From the NCBI RefSeq assembly GCF_900104615.1, contig NZ_LT629939.1, forward strand, positions 2,211,315 to 2,275,314: a DNA stretch of 64,000 bases, given 5' to 3'. The stretch comes from Merdimmobilis hominis (GTDB lineage: Bacteria; Bacillota; Clostridia; Oscillospirales; Ruminococcaceae). A program made the position numbers and the translations under genes. How positions within the stretch are numbered: the stretch's first letter is position 1; every line of letters begins with the position of its first letter. This document shows, piece by piece, positions 1-7,955 of this stretch. The notes under the pieces are model-generated. The model was given only the letters and a program-made list of their open reading frames with translations. It ran no database searches and was not told where the DNA came from.

Positions 1-927
1 CTATCCGGCGGGGACCTGGGCCGGGTGGAGCGGCTGGAAAACGCCCACGCCGACTATGTGGCCCACCTGGCTTCCACCGTGCCAGGCGGCCTCTCGGGCA
101 TGCGGATCGCGGTGGACTGCGCCAACGGCAGCGCCAGCGCCACAGCGGCAGAGCTGTTTGCCCAATTGGGGGCCGAAGCGGTAATCCTCTGCGACCGGCC
201 CGATGGCCTAAACATCAACGAGGACTGCGGCTCCACCCATTTGGAGCGGCTGAGCCAGTTTGTCAAGGAGCATAGCCTTGCGGGCGGCGTGGCCTTTGAC
301 GGCGACGCGGACCGGTGCCTTGCGGTGGATGAAAACGGCGACCCGGTGGACGGGGACCAGCTCCTTGCCATCTTCGGCACCGCCTTGCGGGAGGAAGGGA
401 GGCTCAAAGGGGACTGCATCGTCGCCACGGTGATGAGCAACCTGGGCTTCTTCACCTTTGCCCGGGAAAACGGTTTTGCCACTGATACCACCCGGGTAGG
501 CGACCGGTATGTGCTGGAGAGCATGGTGAAAAACGGCTATTCCCTTGGAGGGGAGCAGTCAGGCCACATCATCTTTTTGGAATATATGACCACCGGGGAT
601 GGCCAGCTTTCGGCCATTCAGCTCCTTTCGGTGATGAAAAAGACTGGCAAGCCCCTTTCGGAATTGAAAAACCAGATGAAGAAATTTCCCCAGACGATGG
701 TCAACGTGCTGGCCACCCCGTCTATGAAGGCGGAGTGGGATAACTGCGAAGCCGTTTTGGCAGCCATCGCCGGGTATGAACATACATTGGGCGGCCGCGG
801 GCGGATTTTGGTCCGGCCTTCGGGCACCGAGCCACTGATTCGGGTTATGGTGGAGGGAGAGGAGCTCTCGGTCATCCGGGAGGCGGCCCAAGCCATTGCG
901 AACGCCATTAAGGAGAACGTAAAGTAG
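1..927 (+). CDS. glmM: Phosphoglucosamine mutase, C-terminal part (5' end outside window)
   Basis: Interconverts glucosamine-6-phosphate and glucosamine-1-phosphate on the way to UDP-GlcNAc and peptidoglycan. The frame is open from base 1, so the gene starts upstream and the N-terminal phosphoserine loop is missing. About 308 residues are visible, against roughly 450 for the family. The metal-binding loop DGDADR is at about 298-315 and the phosphate-binding RPSGTEP near the C-terminus at about 814-834. The TAG stop directly abuts the ATG of the next gene, so the two are cotranscribed. A related phosphomannomutase is the main alternative; the overall sequence looks like GlmM. Confidence 0.88.
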   Translation, partial: LSGGDLGRVERLENAHADYVAHLASTVPGGLSGMRIAVDCANGSASATAAELFAQLGAEAVILCDRPDGLNINEDCGSTHLERLSQFVKEHSLAGGVAFDGDADRCLAVDENGDPVDGDQLLAIFGTALREEGRLKGDCIVATVMSNLGFFTFARENGFATDTTRVGDRYVLESMVKNGYSLGGEQSGHIIFLEYMTTGDGQLSAIQLLSVMKKTGKPLSELKNQMKKFPQTMVNVLATPSMKAEWDNCEAVLAAIAGYEHTLGGRGRILVRPSGTEPLIRVMVEGEELSVIREAAQAIANAIKENVK

Positions 928-1791
928 ATGAGAATTGCATCGGATTGGAAGGACTTTGAGGTGATCGACTGTTCCGGCGGCGACAAGCTGGAGCGGTGGG
1001 GGGAGGTGCGGCTGATCCGCCCAGACCCCCAGGTCATCTGGCATACCCCCAAGGGCCGGGAGTGGGAAAAGGCCAACGCCCACTACATCCGCTCCTCCAG
1101 CGGCGGGGGAAGATGGCAGGTGAAAAACATGCCGGTCCCCGAGTGGGAAATCGGCTATAAGGGGCTGCGGTTCCACATCCGGCCCACCGGGTTTAAACAC
1201 ACCGGCCTGTTCCCGGAGCAGGCGGTCAACTGGGATTTTATGGCGGAGAAGATCGCCTCCGCCGGCCGTCCCACCAAAGTGCTCAACCTGTTCGCCTATA
1301 CCGGAGGGGCAACCTTGGCCTGTTCTAAGGCGGGGGCGGAGGTGGTCCATGTGGATGCCTCCAAGGGGATGGTCTCCTGGGCGCGGGACAACGCCAAGCT
1401 CTCTGGGCTGGAGGGGCGGCCCATCCGCTGGATCGTGGACGACTGCGAGAAGTTTATCCAGCGGGAGATCCGCCGGGGAAACCGGTACGACGGCATCGTC
1501 ATGGACCCGCCCTCCTATGGGAGAGGGCCGGGGGGCGAGGTCTGGAAGCTGGAGGATCAGGTCTACCACCTGGTGGAGCTCTGTGGCCAGCTGCTGTCGG
1601 ACAACCCCCTCTTTTTCCTCTTAAACTCCTACACCACCGGCCTTTCCGCCTCGGTGATGGAATACATTCTGGGCGTCTGCCTCACCCCGGGACACGGGGG
1701 CAAAGTCTCCTCCTCGGAGATCGGGCTTCCGGTCAAGCTGTCCGGCTACAACCTGCCCTGCGGCAGCACCGCCATCTGGCAGAAAGGTTAG
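928..1791 (+). CDS. Class I SAM-dependent RNA methyltransferase (RlmI/RlmK-like)
   Basis: 287 residues. The second half is a Rossmann methyltransferase: SAM-binding loop NLFAYTGGATLACSKAG, acidic VDAS after strand 2, and the catalytic-type motif MDPPSYGRG. This combination is typical of the RlmI/RlmK rRNA cytosine-5 and guanine-N2 enzymes. The PUA domain of full-length RlmI (about 390 residues) is absent; the N-terminal part here is shorter. ATG 928 follows the glmM stop without a gap, implying translational coupling. The exact base modified cannot be told from sequence. Confidence 0.75.
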   Translation: MRIASDWKDFEVIDCSGGDKLERWGEVRLIRPDPQVIWHTPKGREWEKANAHYIRSSSGGGRWQVKNMPVPEWEIGYKGLRFHIRPTGFKHTGLFPEQAVNWDFMAEKIASAGRPTKVLNLFAYTGGATLACSKAGAEVVHVDASKGMVSWARDNAKLSGLEGRPIRWIVDDCEKFIQREIRRGNRYDGIVMDPPSYGRGPGGEVWKLEDQVYHLVELCGQLLSDNPLFFLLNSYTTGLSASVMEYILGVCLTPGHGGKVSSSEIGLPVKLSGYNLPCGSTAIWQKG

Positions 1792-1802
1792 GGGGAAAAG
1801 CC

Positions 1803-2681
1803 ATGGAACAGGATGTCATTCTTTTGGCCGACCACATCTCCTTCCACTACTTCGACGACAACGAGAGGCCCATCCCAGTGCTCAAGGATTTGAGCTTGAC
1901 GGTGAACCGGGGGGAGTTTGTGGCGGTTTTGGGCCACAACGGGTCGGGGAAATCCACCCTGGCCAAACACTTCAACGCCATTTTGCTGCCCGAGACGGGG
2001 AACTGTATCGTGGATGGCATCAACACCCGGGAGGAAAACCGACTTTACGACATCCGCCAGCGGGTGGGGATGGTCTTTCAAAATCCGGACAATCAGATCG
2101 TCGCCACCATCGTGGAGGAGGATGTGGCCTTTGCCCTGGAAAACATGGGCGTGTCCCCAGCCGAGATCCGCAAACGGGTGGACGACGCTTTAAAGTCGGT
2201 GGGGATGTATGAGTTCCGGGAGCACGCCCCCCACCAGCTTTCCGGCGGGCAGAAGCAGAGGGTAGCCATTGCGGGGGTCATCGCCATGCGGCCGGACTGC
2301 ATTGTGCTGGACGAGCCCACCGCCATGCTGGACCCCCGGGGCCGGTGGGAAGTGATGCGCACCATCCGGCAGCTGAACCGGGAATTCGGCATCACAGTGG
2401 TACTGATCACCCATTATATGGACGAGGCCGCCCAGTGCGACCGGGTAGTGGTGATGGACGATGGCAAAATCCTCTTCAACGCCGCCCCCAAGGAGGTCTT
2501 TTCCCACGTAAAGGCCCTCCACGCCGTAGGGCTGGACGTGCCCCAGGCTGCCCAACTGGCGGATGAACTCATCGAGCTGGGGTATTCCCTCCCGCCGGAT
2601 GTGATCTCGGAGGAGGAATGTGCCGACGCCTTGGCCGCCCTCCTGGACGGGGCGGGAATCCACCCACAACACCAAGCGTAA
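1803..2681 (+). CDS. ecfA1: Energy-coupling factor transporter ATPase EcfA1
   Basis: 292 residues; one of two ATPases that drive vitamin and micronutrient uptake with EcfT and exchangeable substrate-binding S components. Visible motifs are Walker A GHNGSGKST, Q-loop MVFQNPDNQI, signature LSGGQKQR and Walker B CIVLDEPTAMLD, followed by the usual C-terminal extension of about 60 residues. The start is ATG 1803, 12 bases after the upstream stop, behind a purine-rich AGGGGGAA. It is the first gene of ecfA1-ecfA2-ecfT. No S component lies in the window, so the transported substrates are unknown. Confidence 0.92.
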   Translation: MEQDVILLADHISFHYFDDNERPIPVLKDLSLTVNRGEFVAVLGHNGSGKSTLAKHFNAILLPETGNCIVDGINTREENRLYDIRQRVGMVFQNPDNQIVATIVEEDVAFALENMGVSPAEIRKRVDDALKSVGMYEFREHAPHQLSGGQKQRVAIAGVIAMRPDCIVLDEPTAMLDPRGRWEVMRTIRQLNREFGITVVLITHYMDEAAQCDRVVVMDDGKILFNAAPKEVFSHVKALHAVGLDVPQAAQLADELIELGYSLPPDVISEEECADALAALLDGAGIHPQHQA

Positions 2682-2696
2682 AGGAGGCTGCCTAGT

Positions 2697-3566
2697 TTGT
2701 CCATTCTGCGAACCGAACACCTCTCCTATGTCTATTCCCAAGGCACCCCCTTTGAGAAAATCGCCATAGAGGACGTAAACATCGACATCGAGGAGGGGGA
2801 ATTTGTCGGGGTTATCGGCCACACCGGGTCCGGCAAATCCACCCTGATACAACACTTTAACGGCCTTTTGCGGCCCACCAGCGGCAAGATTTTTGTGGAC
2901 GGACAGGATATTTGGGCAAACCCCAAGGAGATCCGCAAATTCCGCTTTATGGTGGGTCTTGTGTTTCAATATCCCGAATATCAATTGTTTGAGGAGACGG
3001 TCTACAAGGACATCGCCTTCGGCCCCACCAACATGGGCCTGACCCCCGACGAGATTGACCGCCGGGTCAAGGAAGCGGCCCGCTTTGTGGGCCTAAGCCC
3101 CATACAGCTGGAAAAATCCCCCTTTGAGCTCTCCGGCGGGCAGAAGCGCCGGGTGGCCATCGCCGGGGTACTGGCCATGCAGCCCAAGGTTTTGGTGCTG
3201 GATGAGCCCACCGCCGGCCTGGACCCCAAAGGGCGGGACAGCATCCTCTCCCAGATCAAGGAATACCACCAGGAGAATGGGACCACCGTCCTTCTGGTTT
3301 CCCACAGCATGGAGGATGTGGCTCAGTACGCCCAAAAGGCCCTGGTGATGAACAATGCCAAGGTGTTTCTCCACGACGATGTGGAAAAGGTCTTTTCCCA
3401 CGCTGCCGAAATGGAGGCGATGGGCCTCTCCATCCCCCAAGTTTCCCGCATCTTTTTGGATCTGGCGGGCCGGGGGTACCCGGTGACCCCCAATGTCTTT
3501 ACAGTAGAGGGCGCCAAACAGGAGATCCTCCGGGTTTTGGGGAAAGGGGGGAGCGCCCATGCTTAA
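2697..3566 (+). CDS. ecfA2: Energy-coupling factor transporter ATPase EcfA2
   Basis: 289 residues and the partner ATPase of EcfA1. Motifs are Walker A GHTGSGKST, Q-loop LVFQYPEYQLFE, signature LSGGQKRR and Walker B VLVLDEPTAGLD. The QYPEYQLFE stretch after the Q-loop is typical of the A2 type. Translation starts at a TTG (2697) with a strong AAGGAGG at 2681-2687. The 3' end overlaps ecfT by 8 bases, which supports coupled translation of the membrane partner. Confidence 0.92.
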   Translation: MSILRTEHLSYVYSQGTPFEKIAIEDVNIDIEEGEFVGVIGHTGSGKSTLIQHFNGLLRPTSGKIFVDGQDIWANPKEIRKFRFMVGLVFQYPEYQLFEETVYKDIAFGPTNMGLTPDEIDRRVKEAARFVGLSPIQLEKSPFELSGGQKRRVAIAGVLAMQPKVLVLDEPTAGLDPKGRDSILSQIKEYHQENGTTVLLVSHSMEDVAQYAQKALVMNNAKVFLHDDVEKVFSHAAEMEAMGLSIPQVSRIFLDLAGRGYPVTPNVFTVEGAKQEILRVLGKGGSAHA

Positions 3567-4371
3567 AGACATCACCATCGGGCAGTATTTCCCAGGCAAG
3601 TCCCTGGTACACCGGATGGACCCCCGGATGAAGATCATCTTAGTGATCCTCTACATCGTCATGCTGTTCACCGGCGACAATGTGGGGAGCCTCATCGTGG
3701 GCATCTTCTTCCTGCTGATCGCCTACCCGGTTTCTAAAATCCCCATGAAGATGGTGGCCAAAGGGGTGAAGCCGGTCATCCCAATCATCCTCTTCACCGC
3801 TGTGCTCAACATGCTGTTTGTGGACGGCAAGGTGCTGTGGAGCTGGTGGGTGTTCAAGCTCACCCAGGAGGGCATCCAGCTGGCGGTGATGATGGCGGTG
3901 CGGATTGTCTGCCTTATCGCGGGCACCTCCCTCTTGACCTACACCACCAGCCCCATCGCCCTCACCGACGCCATCGAGCGCCTTTTGTCCCCCCTCAAAA
4001 AGCTGAACTTGCCGGTCCATGAACTGGCTATGATGATGACCATCGCCCTGCGGTTTATCCCCACCCTCATCGAGGAGACCGACAAGATTATCTCTGCCCA
4101 GAAGGCCCGGGGCGCGGACATGGAATCAGGCAGCATCATCGACCGGGCCAAGGCCATGATCCCCATTTTAATCCCCTTGTTCGTCTCGGCTTTCCGCCGG
4201 GCGGAGGAGCTGGCCCTCGCCATGGAGTGCCGCTGTTACCGGGGAGGGGAAGGGCGCACCCGGATGAAGCAGCTCCACCTGTGCGGCATCGACTTTGTGG
4301 GCCTTGCCTTTGTGGTGTTCTGCTTTGCCCTGACCTTGATCACAAACACCCTATTGCCCAGTATGTTTTAA
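3559..4371 (+). CDS. ecfT: Energy-coupling factor transporter transmembrane protein EcfT
   Basis: 270 residues, hydrophobic, about five or six membrane spans. It links the ATPases to the S components. Two coupling-helix motifs are visible: AQKARGADMESG in the cytoplasmic loop and the ARG-like CRCYRGGEGRTRM nearer the C-terminus; these dock into EcfA1/A2. ATG 3559 lies inside ecfA2. Size and position complete a standard group II ECF module. Confidence 0.92.
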   Translation: MLKDITIGQYFPGKSLVHRMDPRMKIILVILYIVMLFTGDNVGSLIVGIFFLLIAYPVSKIPMKMVAKGVKPVIPIILFTAVLNMLFVDGKVLWSWWVFKLTQEGIQLAVMMAVRIVCLIAGTSLLTYTTSPIALTDAIERLLSPLKKLNLPVHELAMMMTIALRFIPTLIEETDKIISAQKARGADMESGSIIDRAKAMIPILIPLFVSAFRRAEELALAMECRCYRGGEGRTRMKQLHLCGIDFVGLAFVVFCFALTLITNTLLPSMF

Positions 4372-4375
4372 GACT

Positions 4376-5149
4376 ATGCGAAATTTACTGCTGACCATCC
4401 GGTACAAGGGAACAAAATACCATGGGTTCCAGGTGCAAAAAAATGCCCTTGCCGTGGCCACTGTATTTCAGGACGCGGTGGAGGCGGTGTTCCACCAGCG
4501 GCTGGACATCAAAGGCTGTTCCCGCACTGACACCGGCGTCCATGCCAACCGGTTCTGCGTCTCCCTAAAAACCGAGAGTACCATCCCCTGTGACCGGCTG
4601 GTCAAGGCGCTGAACATCAACCTCCCCTGGGATGTGGCGGTCCTCGCCTGCCGGGAGGTCCCCCTTGATTTCCACGCCCGCTACAACTGCAAGGGCAAGC
4701 GGTATGTGTACAAAATCCTCAACTCGGAGATCAAAGACCCCTTTTTGGAGGGGCTTGTCCACCAGCACCGCTACCCCTTGGATGTACAGGAGCTGAACCG
4801 GGCTGCCCAGGATTTTGTGGGCACCCACGACTTCAGCTCCTTTTGCAGCGCGGGCAGCAAGATCGAAGATATGACCCGGACCATCTACGCCGCTTCGGTG
4901 CGCCGGGAAGGGGATCTGGTCCTGTTCACGGTAGAGGGGGACGGCTTTCTGTACAACATGGTGCGGATTATGGCTGGCACCCTCATCGACATCTCCAAGG
5001 GGCTGATTCCCCCAGACGGCATCCCAGCGGTGATTGCCGCCCGGGACCGGGAGCGGGCCGGGTTTACAGCGCCGGCCTGCGGGCTTTACTTAGATGAGGT
5101 GTTTTATGAAGAAGGGGAGATGGCTCTGCCGTCCCCGGAAAGCAAATAG
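4376..5149 (+). CDS. truA: tRNA pseudouridine(38-40) synthase TruA
   Basis: 257 residues. TruA isomerises uridines 38-40 of the tRNA anticodon arm. The catalytic aspartate lies in SRTDTGVHA (residues about 43-51), and the family stretches RYVYKILNSE and FLYNMVRIMAGTLI are present. It starts 4 bases after the ecfT stop; ecfA-ecfA-ecfT-truA is a common Firmicutes gene order, usually near ribosomal protein genes, although none are in the window. Confidence 0.93.
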   Translation: MRNLLLTIRYKGTKYHGFQVQKNALAVATVFQDAVEAVFHQRLDIKGCSRTDTGVHANRFCVSLKTESTIPCDRLVKALNINLPWDVAVLACREVPLDFHARYNCKGKRYVYKILNSEIKDPFLEGLVHQHRYPLDVQELNRAAQDFVGTHDFSSFCSAGSKIEDMTRTIYAASVRREGDLVLFTVEGDGFLYNMVRIMAGTLIDISKGLIPPDGIPAVIAARDRERAGFTAPACGLYLDEVFYEEGEMALPSPESK

Positions 5150-5167
5150 GCAAAGGAGGAAGTCGCC

Positions 5168-6370
5168 GTGGGCAAGCTGACCCAATTGGAAGAAGTCCGC
5201 CGGGAGCGGAAGCGCAAACGGCTGGTAAAGCGGATCACCGGTTTGGCGGTGGGATTGGCTCTGCTGGTTGGGGTTGCCTTTTTTTGGCAGCAGATTGCGG
5301 ATTTGGATTTGGCCACCCAGGTGGAGGATCTGATCGCTTCCTTTGGCTCCGGTTCCGGCTACCCGGTGGAGACCCCAGGCGGTATCGTCAAAACCATGTT
5401 TGACGCCGACGGCCAGGTTGGGGTGCTCAATGACACCAACCTGTATGTCTACAACAAAAGCGGCAAGCAGGTGAAAAACATCCTCCACGGGTACAACAAC
5501 CCGGCCCTGCGGGCAGAGGGAGGGCGCATCCTGGTTTTTGATCGGGGCGGCAACGGCCTGCGGGTGGAATCCAAGAGCAAAAACCTCTTTTCGATCACCT
5601 ATGACAACCCCATCACCAGCGCCGATCTCTCCTCTGGGGGGAACCTGGCGGTGGCAGTGGGCTCCAGCCAGTACCAGGGCCAGGTCATTGTCTACAACAA
5701 GCGGTTTGAAGAGATCTTCCGATGGCTGTCCTCTGACACCGTGCTGGATGTAGCCCTCTCCGACAAGGGCAACACTATGGCTGTGGCCAGCGTCACCACT
5801 GTGAACGGGCAGATCGCCTCCACAGTGCGGCTGTTCAAGTTCAATTCCGAGCAGCCGGTGGCGGAGATCCCCCTCACTGGGGAACTGGTGGTTGCCCTGC
5901 GCACCGGGGACGGCGGGCTCTTCTATGCCGTGACCGACCAGGGAATTACCGCCATTACCTCCGGCGGCAAGGTGGAGGCCAGCTATTCCTTTGGCGGGGA
6001 CCCTTTGGCGGCTTTTGACTGCTCCGGCGGCAAGGGAATCGCCGTGATGCTGGGGGATTTTAAGGAGAACCGAAGCCTGACCGCCTATGTCCTGGATGAA
6101 AAGCTGAAGGTGAAGGGCAGCGCTGTACTGAATGTCCGGCCAGAACTGCTGCGCCACGACAGCAAAGGCGTCTATTTCCTGGCGGACAACAAGGTCTACT
6201 GCTACACCAACACGATGGATCTGGTGGACACAGTGGACACCCCAGACGCCCGCTGCGCTTACATCCAGGGGAACCGGCTTTATTACACCACCAGCAAGAA
6301 GATGGACCGGGTATCGGTCAGCCGCCCCGAAAAGCTCCCCAAGGAGAGCAGTCCATCCAGCGCTGGATAA
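5168..6370 (+). CDS. Membrane-anchored beta-propeller-like protein (possible DUF5711 family)
   Basis: 400 residues from GTG 5168 (AAGGAGG about 10 bases upstream). A basic N-terminus (RRERKRKRLVKR) is followed by one membrane span at about residues 21-38. The remaining ~360 residues would be outside the cell and are made of short repeating beta-strand phrases such as GQVGVLNDTNLYVYN and KGVYFLADNKVYCYT, as in WD40/PQQ-like propellers. I recall this pattern from DUF5711 proteins of Clostridia, but the family name is from memory. No catalytic motif is seen. It lies between truA and a cvpA-like gene in the same operon. Function unknown. Confidence 0.6.
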   Translation: MGKLTQLEEVRRERKRKRLVKRITGLAVGLALLVGVAFFWQQIADLDLATQVEDLIASFGSGSGYPVETPGGIVKTMFDADGQVGVLNDTNLYVYNKSGKQVKNILHGYNNPALRAEGGRILVFDRGGNGLRVESKSKNLFSITYDNPITSADLSSGGNLAVAVGSSQYQGQVIVYNKRFEEIFRWLSSDTVLDVALSDKGNTMAVASVTTVNGQIASTVRLFKFNSEQPVAEIPLTGELVVALRTGDGGLFYAVTDQGITAITSGGKVEASYSFGGDPLAAFDCSGGKGIAVMLGDFKENRSLTAYVLDEKLKVKGSAVLNVRPELLRHDSKGVYFLADNKVYCYTNTMDLVDTVDTPDARCAYIQGNRLYYTTSKKMDRVSVSRPEKLPKESSPSSAG

Positions 6371-6380
6371 AGGAGGCAGT

Positions 6381-7106
6381 ATGGAACAATACGTACCCAT
6401 TTTATTGGATGTTCTGGTGGTGGTTGTCATCATCAGCATGGTCAAAGCCTCCGCCCGGCGGGGGTTTGTGCGCACCGTCATCCAATTTGCCGGCTATCTT
6501 GTCTCCCTGGGGATTTCCTCAGTGGTGAGCCGGATGGCTGCCATTTTTGTCTACGACTCCTTTGTGCGGGATGGGATTGTGGATTTCCTCTCCCGCAACA
6601 TCCAAAATGTCACCGACCAGGAGATGGTGATGGAGGAACTGATCGCCGCTCTGGAAAGCCTGCCTGCCATCCTGCAAAGTGCCCTCTCCCAAGCCGGGGT
6701 GGATTTGACCAGCGCCCTTTACGGCCTCACCGGGGATTCGGTGGGGAAGATCGCCGCCGCCGTGGCGGACACGGTGGTGGGGCCTGCGGCCATCGGCCTT
6801 TTGCGGACCATCTTCTTTATCCTGGCCTTCTCCACCTGCATGCTGTTTGTCAAAAGCTTTGCCCGGCTGTTCCGGGGGCTGTACCGGGTTCCGTTGCTGG
6901 GCCCGGCCAATGCCCTGTTGGGCGGCTTGGTGGGCGGCCTGGAGGCGGTGCTGGTCCTCTATGTCGCTGCGGTGCTGGTCAGTTTGCTGCAAACCCTGAC
7001 AGGGGATACCTTGCCGCTCCTCACACAAGAGGCAGTGGCCAGGACCTATCTGTTCCGGCTGTTCTTTGACCTCAACGGAATTATCGGGATATTAGGGGTT
7101 CAATAA
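6381..7106 (+). CDS. CvpA family membrane protein
   Basis: 241 residues from ATG 6381 (AAGGAGG at 6370-6376). The N-terminus has two spans typical of CvpA (LLDVLVVVVIISMVKASARRGFVRTVIQFAGYLVS; arginines after helix 1), then a soluble-looking amphipathic section, and two further spans ending in the conserved-type GPANALLGGLVGGLEAVL. The CvpA/YshB family is linked to colicin V secretion in E. coli and to envelope processes elsewhere; no molecular activity is established. It is the last gene of the housekeeping run, followed by a terminator. Confidence 0.7.
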   Translation: MEQYVPILLDVLVVVVIISMVKASARRGFVRTVIQFAGYLVSLGISSVVSRMAAIFVYDSFVRDGIVDFLSRNIQNVTDQEMVMEELIAALESLPAILQSALSQAGVDLTSALYGLTGDSVGKIAAAVADTVVGPAAIGLLRTIFFILAFSTCMLFVKSFARLFRGLYRVPLLGPANALLGGLVGGLEAVLVLYVAAVLVSLLQTLTGDTLPLLTQEAVARTYLFRLFFDLNGIIGILGVQ

Positions 7107-7130
7107 CGGGAAAAATGACAAATATCGAAA

Positions 7131-7179
7131 GGCATTGGCAAGATTTTATTGGATTTTGTCAATGCCTCTTTCCTTTTTC
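7131..7179 (+). terminator. Rho-independent terminator after cvpA-like gene
   Basis: An 11-bp stem (7131-7141 with 7156-7166, one G-T pair), 14-base loop, then a T-rich tract TCTTTCCTTTTTC. It ends the long plus-strand operon. Confidence 0.75.
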
Positions 7180-7197
7180 AGCAAGAATTGATATAAT
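7169..7197 (+). promoter_or_regulatory. Possible sigma-A promoter for pgsA-like gene
   Basis: Perfect -10 TATAAT at 7192-7197, with only a weak -35 (TTTCCT, 7169-7174) 17 bases upstream. It lies 23 bases before the TTG start and directly behind the terminator. Confidence 0.4.
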
Positions 7198-7220
7198 GTT
7201 CGGGAAAGAGGTGTTAGCCG

Positions 7221-7751
7221 TTGAGTATACCAAATATCCTATCCATCTTCCGTATGGCATTGGTGCCGGTGTTCCTCCATCTATATCTGAATGCCGCTAC
7301 GGGCAGGGAATACCTGCTGGCCGCCGGAATCCTGGTGCTTTCTGCTTTGACCGATGTGCTGGACGGCTTTATTGCCCGCCGATATCATATGATCACCAAA
7401 TTGGGACAAATTTTGGATCCTGCTGCTGATAAAATGACCTTGGCGGCAGTGACCCTTTCCCTTTGGCATAAAATCCCCGACCTGTGGCCGCTGTTTGCCA
7501 TCTTTATCACCAAAGAACTGCTGATGGTGGCTGGCACGCTAAAATTAATGCACAAAAAGACCGACATCGCCGGGGCGAAATGGTTTGGCAAACTGTACAC
7601 CGTCATTTTTTACCTGGTCACAGTCAGCATTGTGGCTTTCCCTAACTTAAACCACCGGCTGGTGTTTGTCATGCTGGCGTTTATGGGGATTTTCACCGTG
7701 TTTTCCTTTGTCATGTATGTTCCGGTTTTTTTGGAACTCAACCGCAAATAG
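7221..7751 (+). CDS. pgsA: CDP-diacylglycerol--glycerol-3-phosphate phosphatidyltransferase-like (PgsA family)
   Basis: 176 residues, integral membrane. It carries the full CDP-alcohol phosphotransferase signature D-x2-DG-x2-AR-x8-G-x3-D-x3-D as DVLDGFIAR...G...D...D at about residues 46-69; the aspartates bind metal and CDP. The most likely reaction is CDP-diacylglycerol + glycerol-3-phosphate to phosphatidylglycerol phosphate, the first step of phosphatidylglycerol and cardiolipin synthesis; the signature alone does not exclude another alcohol acceptor. Start is TTG 7221 behind AAAGAGGTG. It stands alone between two terminators. Confidence 0.82.
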   Translation: MSIPNILSIFRMALVPVFLHLYLNAATGREYLLAAGILVLSALTDVLDGFIARRYHMITKLGQILDPAADKMTLAAVTLSLWHKIPDLWPLFAIFITKELLMVAGTLKLMHKKTDIAGAKWFGKLYTVIFYLVTVSIVAFPNLNHRLVFVMLAFMGIFTVFSFVMYVPVFLELNRK

Positions 7752-7758
7752 GTTGCCT

Positions 7759-7794
7759 GGAGGGATGGGGAAAGCCCCGTCCCTCCTGTTTTTT
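7759..7794 (+). terminator. Rho-independent terminator after pgsA-like gene
   Basis: A 12-bp GC-rich stem (7759-7770 with 7775-7786, one G-T pair), 4-base loop, then TGTTTTTT. Confidence 0.9.
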
Positions 7795-7955
7795 CCTTGG
7801 CTGAGGGGAGAAGCAACAGGGGGAAAGAATTCTCTCCTAATTTTGTACAGAAAGGGAAGAATTCTTCATACCTGGTTCACAAACCCCCGCTATAATCAGA
7901 TAGAACGCCAGAGTGCTAAAACACCCTGGTTTACCCTGCGAATGAGGTGTATGGT

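Noticed and set aside
5090-6481. 463-codon minus-strand frame
   Set aside because: Antisense to the propeller-like gene in a well-spaced operon; no ribosome site.
7911-7919. CIRCE element before the Clp ATPase
   Set aside because: Only the right half GAGTGCTAA is present; the left half TTAGCACTC is missing.
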